Shown: piece by piece, positions 6,464 to 9,788 of the stretch | Layout: each line of letters opens with the position of its first letter | How positions within the stretch are numbered: position 1 is the stretch's first letter | DNA from: Acidobacteriota bacterium | GTDB taxonomy: Bacteria > Acidobacteriota > Terriglobia > Bryobacterales > Bryobacteraceae | Direction: 5' to 3' | Assembly (NCBI GenBank): GCA_947466555.1 | Contig: CANIFK010000137.1 | Span: 1-9,788, forward strand | Length of the DNA: 9,788 nucleotides | Made by a program: the position numbers and the translations under genes | Notes under the pieces: model-generated | The model's database searches: none | What the model was told of the DNA's origin: nothing | Seen by the model: the letters and a program-made list of their open reading frames with translations, nothing else

Positions 6464-6469
6464 GGGAGG
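6464..6469 (+). promoter_or_regulatory. Shine-Dalgarno of the TonB-dependent receptor gene
   Basis: GGGAGG eight bases before ATG 6478 is the strongest ribosome binding site in the window. It favours ATG 6478 over the adjacent ATG 6481. CTGGG (6462-6466), which overlaps it, could pair with CCCAG (6433-6437). Confidence 0.85.
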
Positions 6470-6477
6470 CCTGCAAC

Positions 6478-9400
6478 ATGATGTTCCGGACCGCTTTACC
6501 GGTTTTCGCGTGTGCGATCATCGGCGTTTTGTCCCCGTTGGCGTTCGGTCAGGCGCGCGATACCGCCGCTTTGAACGGCGTCATTCTCGATTCGCAAGGC
6601 GCCGCTGTGCCTGGCGCGAAAGTAGTCGTCACCAGCGTAGCCACCGCCGCCTCCCGCACCCTCGTCACCGACGCCTCCGGCGGATATCTATTTAATCTCC
6701 TCCCAGTTGGCATCTATAATCTCACGGTGGAAATCGCCGGATTTCGCAAATTCCAACGGACAAATATCATTCTCCAAACAAATGAAAATGTCCGTGCCGA
6801 TATCACCATGGAAGTCGGCAACGTCAGTGAAAGCGTAACCGTTGAATCCAACGCCGCTCAGGTCGACACCCGCTCCGCCACGCTCAATCACACCGTCGAT
6901 TCCAAGAGCATCGTCGACCTCCCTCTCAACGGCCGCAACCCCGCCGATCTCGTCCTCCTCGCCCCGGGCGTAGCCTCCGGCGCCGGCAACAACAGTGGCG
7001 ACGTCGGCGGCAGCACCTGGCGCCCCAAGGGCCAGAAGGAAATCACCGTCAACGGCTCTCGCAATAACAATCTCCGCTACACCCTCGACGGCGGCACCAA
7101 TATGGACGACCTCGTCAACGGCAACATGGACTTCCCGTTCCCCGACGCCGTTCAGGAGTTCAGCGCCCAAACCAGTAACATGGGCGTCGAACAGGGCGGC
7201 CTCTCCGGCGGCGCGCTCAACGTAGTCACGAAGTCAGGCACCAACCAGATCCACGGCGATGGCTTCTGGTTCGTTCGCAACTCCGAACTCAACGCCAGCA
7301 GCTTCTTCTCCCGCCAAAAAGATCTCCTGAAGCAGAATCAATTCGGCTTCACCATCGGCGGCCCCATCGTCAAAAACAAGCTCTTCGGCTTCATGGGCTA
7401 CCAGCGCCTCACCATCCGCCAGGCCGCCGGCAGCGATCGCGATCTCACCCTCACCGCCCCCGAACGCCGCGGCGATTTCTCTTCGAACGCCATCAAACTC
7501 TACGATCCCTTGAGCCCCGGCCAGCGCTTCCCCAATAACCAAATCCCCTCCAGTCGCTTCTCCGCGCCCGCCGTCAAACTGCTTTCCCTCTCTCCGCTCC
7601 CCGATTCCGAAGGCTTCGTCCGCTACACAATCTCCTCGCCGGAGAACGGCACCCAAGGCATCGGCAAGCTCGATTACGTGGCCAGCGCCAAGCACAGCTT
7701 CGTCTTCCGCGTCTTCGAAAGCGATGGCGACAATCCCTTCCACTCCCAGCCCGATAACATCCACGCCGTCCGCTACGGTGGCTTCCGCGACGCCACCAGC
7801 GCCACCCTCGGCCATACGTTCATCATGAACTCCTCCACCGTCGTGCACACCCAGTTCACCGGTGCCCACCAGATCGCCGACATTCGCACGGACTTCCCCG
7901 TCACCACCACCACCCTCGGCGTCAATCTCACCTCCAACGGCAATCACATCGATATCGCCATGGTCAACAGCGGCGTCGCTTTCAACCGCGCGCTCCACCC
8001 CATTCGCTTCGGCCGCGGCAGCTTCGAACTCCAGCACGATTGGACCATGAACAAGGGCAACCACACCCTCGTCTTCGGCATGAATGTCGTCCGCAAACGC
8101 TTCAACAACAACACCCAATTCCACTCCTCCGGCCAGTTTGAATTCGACGGCCACATCACCGGCTTCGGCGATGACGAAGGCTTCGACCGTGCCGACTTCC
8201 TCCTCGGCCAGTTCTCCTTCTTCACCCAGAACAGCGGCGAATACGAACAGCGCCGCGGCACCCAAACCGGCTGGTACGCCGGCGATACCTGGAAGATTCG
8301 CCCCGGCCTCACCATCAACGCCGGCATCCGCTTCGAACCCTACGGCCTCTTCAAGGACAAGCTCGACCGCAACCAGACCTTCGATCTCGCCGCCAATCGC
8401 GCCGGCACCCGTTCTACCGTCTACAAGAACGCCCTCCCCGGCCTCTTCTATCACGGCGACAAAAAGCCCGCCGGCTACGGTGGCAGCGGCGACACCTTCG
8501 GCGACACCGTCACCGACCCCGATTACAACAACTTCGCCCCCCGCGTCGGCTTCGCCTGGGACCCCTTCCGCAACGGCAAAATGAGCGTTCGCGGCGGCTA
8601 CGCCATCTTCTTCGACGCCCCCTCGCTCAACGCCCAGAACGACGCCAACAACGTCACGCCGTTCTCCTACAACACTAACTTCACTAACGGCAGCTTCGCC
8701 AACCCCTTCCTCAATCGCGAAAAGCTGAATATCTTCCCCGTCAGCGCCGCCAACCACGACGTGCCGTTCCCGACGCCTCTCGACTTAATCGTTCTCGACA
8801 AGAAATTCATCACCCCCGAGACACATAACTGGAGCCTCACCGTCGAGCGCGAAATGGCCAAAAGCCTCATCGCCCGCATCGGCTACGTCGGCACCCGCAC
8901 CACCCACCTGAAGAGCGAATACGATCAAAACGCGCCCATTTACAACCCCAAACTCACCCTCCAGGAGAACCGGGCCACCGTCGATGAGCGTCGTCCCGTC
9001 GCCGACTTCCTCACCATCTCCCGCTGGATGCCCGGCCTCAATTCGAACTACCATTCGCTCCAGCTCTCGCTCGATAAACGGTATTCCAAGGGCTTCTCCA
9101 TCAACACCAATTACACCTGGTCGAAGAACCTCGATTACCACTCCCGCAATGGCTTCGGTGGCAGCCGCGGGATTAACAATCCGTTTAACTTCTTCTTCTC
9201 CCGCGGTAACTCCGATCTAACTCGCACCCACCGCTTCGTGAACTCCTTCGTATGGGATCTCCCCAAACTCGCCAAGGGCAGCAAGGCGACCAACGCCATC
9301 GTCGGCGGCTGGCGCCTCTCCGGCATCACCACCCTCCAGTCCGGCCGTCCCTTCTCCATCGGCGCTTCGAATAACTCCATCGCCGGCGCCGGTTCCGCCC

Positions 9401-9768
9401 GGGCAGACTTAGTCGGTACCGGTTACCCCATCCTCGATCCGGGCCGTTCCAAAGGTGAAGTCATTGCCAAGTACTACGACACCACACGCTTCGCCAATCC
9501 CGCCCCTGGCACCTACGGCACGCTCGGCCGCAACATCCTCTTCGGACCCGGCTTTGCCAACATCGATGGATCGCTTTCCAAGAACTGGAAGCTGCCGTTC
9601 ATCAACGAAGCCGGCCTCATCGAGTATCGCTTCGAAGCCTTCAACATCACCAACGCCACCCATCTCGGCAACCCCACAACCGGACTTACAAACCCAAATC
9701 GTGGCAAAATCCTAGGCACAGATGGCGCGCCTAGAATCCTCCAAATGGCTCTCAAACTCCACTGGTGA
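6478..9768 (+). CDS. Oar-like TonB-dependent outer-membrane receptor with carboxypeptidase-regulatory-like domain
   Basis: 1096 residues, complete. The signal peptide is 1-26 (cleavage near AFGQA). A carboxypeptidase-regulatory-like beta-sandwich spans about 29-114 (GVILDSQGAAVPGAKVVV, then TDASGGYLFNLLPVGIYNLT). The plug follows, with the hallmark VDLPLNGRN (146-154), VNGSRNNNLRYTLDGG (191-206), VQEFSAQTSN (225-234) and GGALNVVTKSGTNQIHGDGF (244-263). The beta-barrel holds typical segments such as GGWRLSGITTLQSGRPFSIG, and it ends in EAFNITNATHLGNP and QMALKLHW with the terminal aromatic residue needed for outer-membrane assembly. Proteins of this type are numerous in Acidobacteriota and are thought to take up large or complex substrates using TonB energy; the ligand here is unknown. 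I see no clear TonB box. The first about 35 codons use more G- and T-ending codons than the rest. It has its own promoter and a strong ribosome binding site. Confidence 0.93.
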   Translation: MMFRTALPVFACAIIGVLSPLAFGQARDTAALNGVILDSQGAAVPGAKVVVTSVATAASRTLVTDASGGYLFNLLPVGIYNLTVEIAGFRKFQRTNIILQTNENVRADITMEVGNVSESVTVESNAAQVDTRSATLNHTVDSKSIVDLPLNGRNPADLVLLAPGVASGAGNNSGDVGGSTWRPKGQKEITVNGSRNNNLRYTLDGGTNMDDLVNGNMDFPFPDAVQEFSAQTSNMGVEQGGLSGGALNVVTKSGTNQIHGDGFWFVRNSELNASSFFSRQKDLLKQNQFGFTIGGPIVKNKLFGFMGYQRLTIRQAAGSDRDLTLTAPERRGDFSSNAIKLYDPLSPGQRFPNNQIPSSRFSAPAVKLLSLSPLPDSEGFVRYTISSPENGTQGIGKLDYVASAKHSFVFRVFESDGDNPFHSQPDNIHAVRYGGFRDATSATLGHTFIMNSSTVVHTQFTGAHQIADIRTDFPVTTTTLGVNLTSNGNHIDIAMVNSGVAFNRALHPIRFGRGSFELQHDWTMNKGNHTLVFGMNVVRKRFNNNTQFHSSGQFEFDGHITGFGDDEGFDRADFLLGQFSFFTQNSGEYEQRRGTQTGWYAGDTWKIRPGLTINAGIRFEPYGLFKDKLDRNQTFDLAANRAGTRSTVYKNALPGLFYHGDKKPAGYGGSGDTFGDTVTDPDYNNFAPRVGFAWDPFRNGKMSVRGGYAIFFDAPSLNAQNDANNVTPFSYNTNFTNGSFANPFLNREKLNIFPVSAANHDVPFPTPLDLIVLDKKFITPETHNWSLTVEREMAKSLIARIGYVGTRTTHLKSEYDQNAPIYNPKLTLQENRATVDERRPVADFLTISRWMPGLNSNYHSLQLSLDKRYSKGFSINTNYTWSKNLDYHSRNGFGGSRGINNPFNFFFSRGNSDLTRTHRFVNSFVWDLPKLAKGSKATNAIVGGWRLSGITTLQSGRPFSIGASNNSIAGAGSARADLVGTGYPILDPGRSKGEVIAKYYDTTRFANPAPGTYGTLGRNILFGPGFANIDGSLSKNWKLPFINEAGLIEYRFEAFNITNATHLGNPTTGLTNPNRGKILGTDGAPRILQMALKLHW

Positions 9769-9788
9769 CACGTTGACCCGTCGCCACC

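Noticed and set aside
7234..8757. 507-codon open frame on the minus strand antisense to the receptor
   Set aside because: Extreme Gly/Val/Glu/Ala composition and no motifs; an artefact of the C-ending codons of the receptor gene.
1..9788. CRISPR array, tRNA or rRNA genes, insertion sequence, toxin-antitoxin or phage genes
   Set aside because: No regularly spaced repeats, no cloverleaf-like or rRNA-like stretch, and no transposase, integrase or structural phage motif was seen in either strand.

Overview
The window looks like chromosomal DNA of a high-GC soil bacterium, most likely an acidobacterium of the Solibacter/Bryobacter type. This rests on an Oar-like TonB-dependent receptor with an N-terminal carboxypeptidase-regulatory-like domain, stand-alone MacB/FtsX-type permeases and a secreted PQQ-type dehydrogenase. 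The combination is typical of that group but not exclusive to it, and no ribosomal or taxonomic marker is present.

Layout. (1) 1-3327, minus strand: a tight three-gene operon read right to left. It holds two paralogous MacB-family ABC permeases (3327-2077 and 2073-808, 3 bp apart) and, 5 bp further on, the first 267 codons of a secreted PQQ-dependent quinoprotein dehydrogenase (802-1) that runs off the left edge. No ABC ATPase or HlyD-type adaptor is present. (2) 3328-3468: a divergent intergenic region. (3) 3469-6324, plus strand: a compact three-gene cluster of a CreD-family inner-membrane protein, a CBM9-like (DOMON-type) beta-sandwich protein, and a secreted protein whose C-terminal half matches the copper-binding pattern of peptidylglycine monooxygenase (PHM)-type enzymes. 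(4) 6325-6477: an intergenic region with a near-consensus sigma70-type promoter, a 5' leader and a strong Shine-Dalgarno. (5) 6478-9768, plus strand: a complete 1096-residue Oar-like TonB-dependent outer-membrane receptor. The last 20 bases hold nothing recognisable.

How the genes may work together. All the products are envelope or secreted proteins. Two are probable periplasmic oxidoreductase-type proteins (quinoprotein, PHM-like), one is a possible ligand-binding beta-sandwich, one is an outer-membrane receptor, and three are inner-membrane proteins. A shared role in handling an extracellular substrate is possible but is inference. The best candidates for something undescribed are the CreD / CBM9-like / PHM-like cluster, which has no CreBC regulators, and the ATPase-less permease pair coupled to a quinoprotein.

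Across the window the plus strand is C-rich over G whichever strand codes. Plus-strand genes use C-ending codons and minus-strand genes use G-ending ones, which points to a strong replication-type strand bias. The same bias produces several long antisense reading frames that I do not consider genes.
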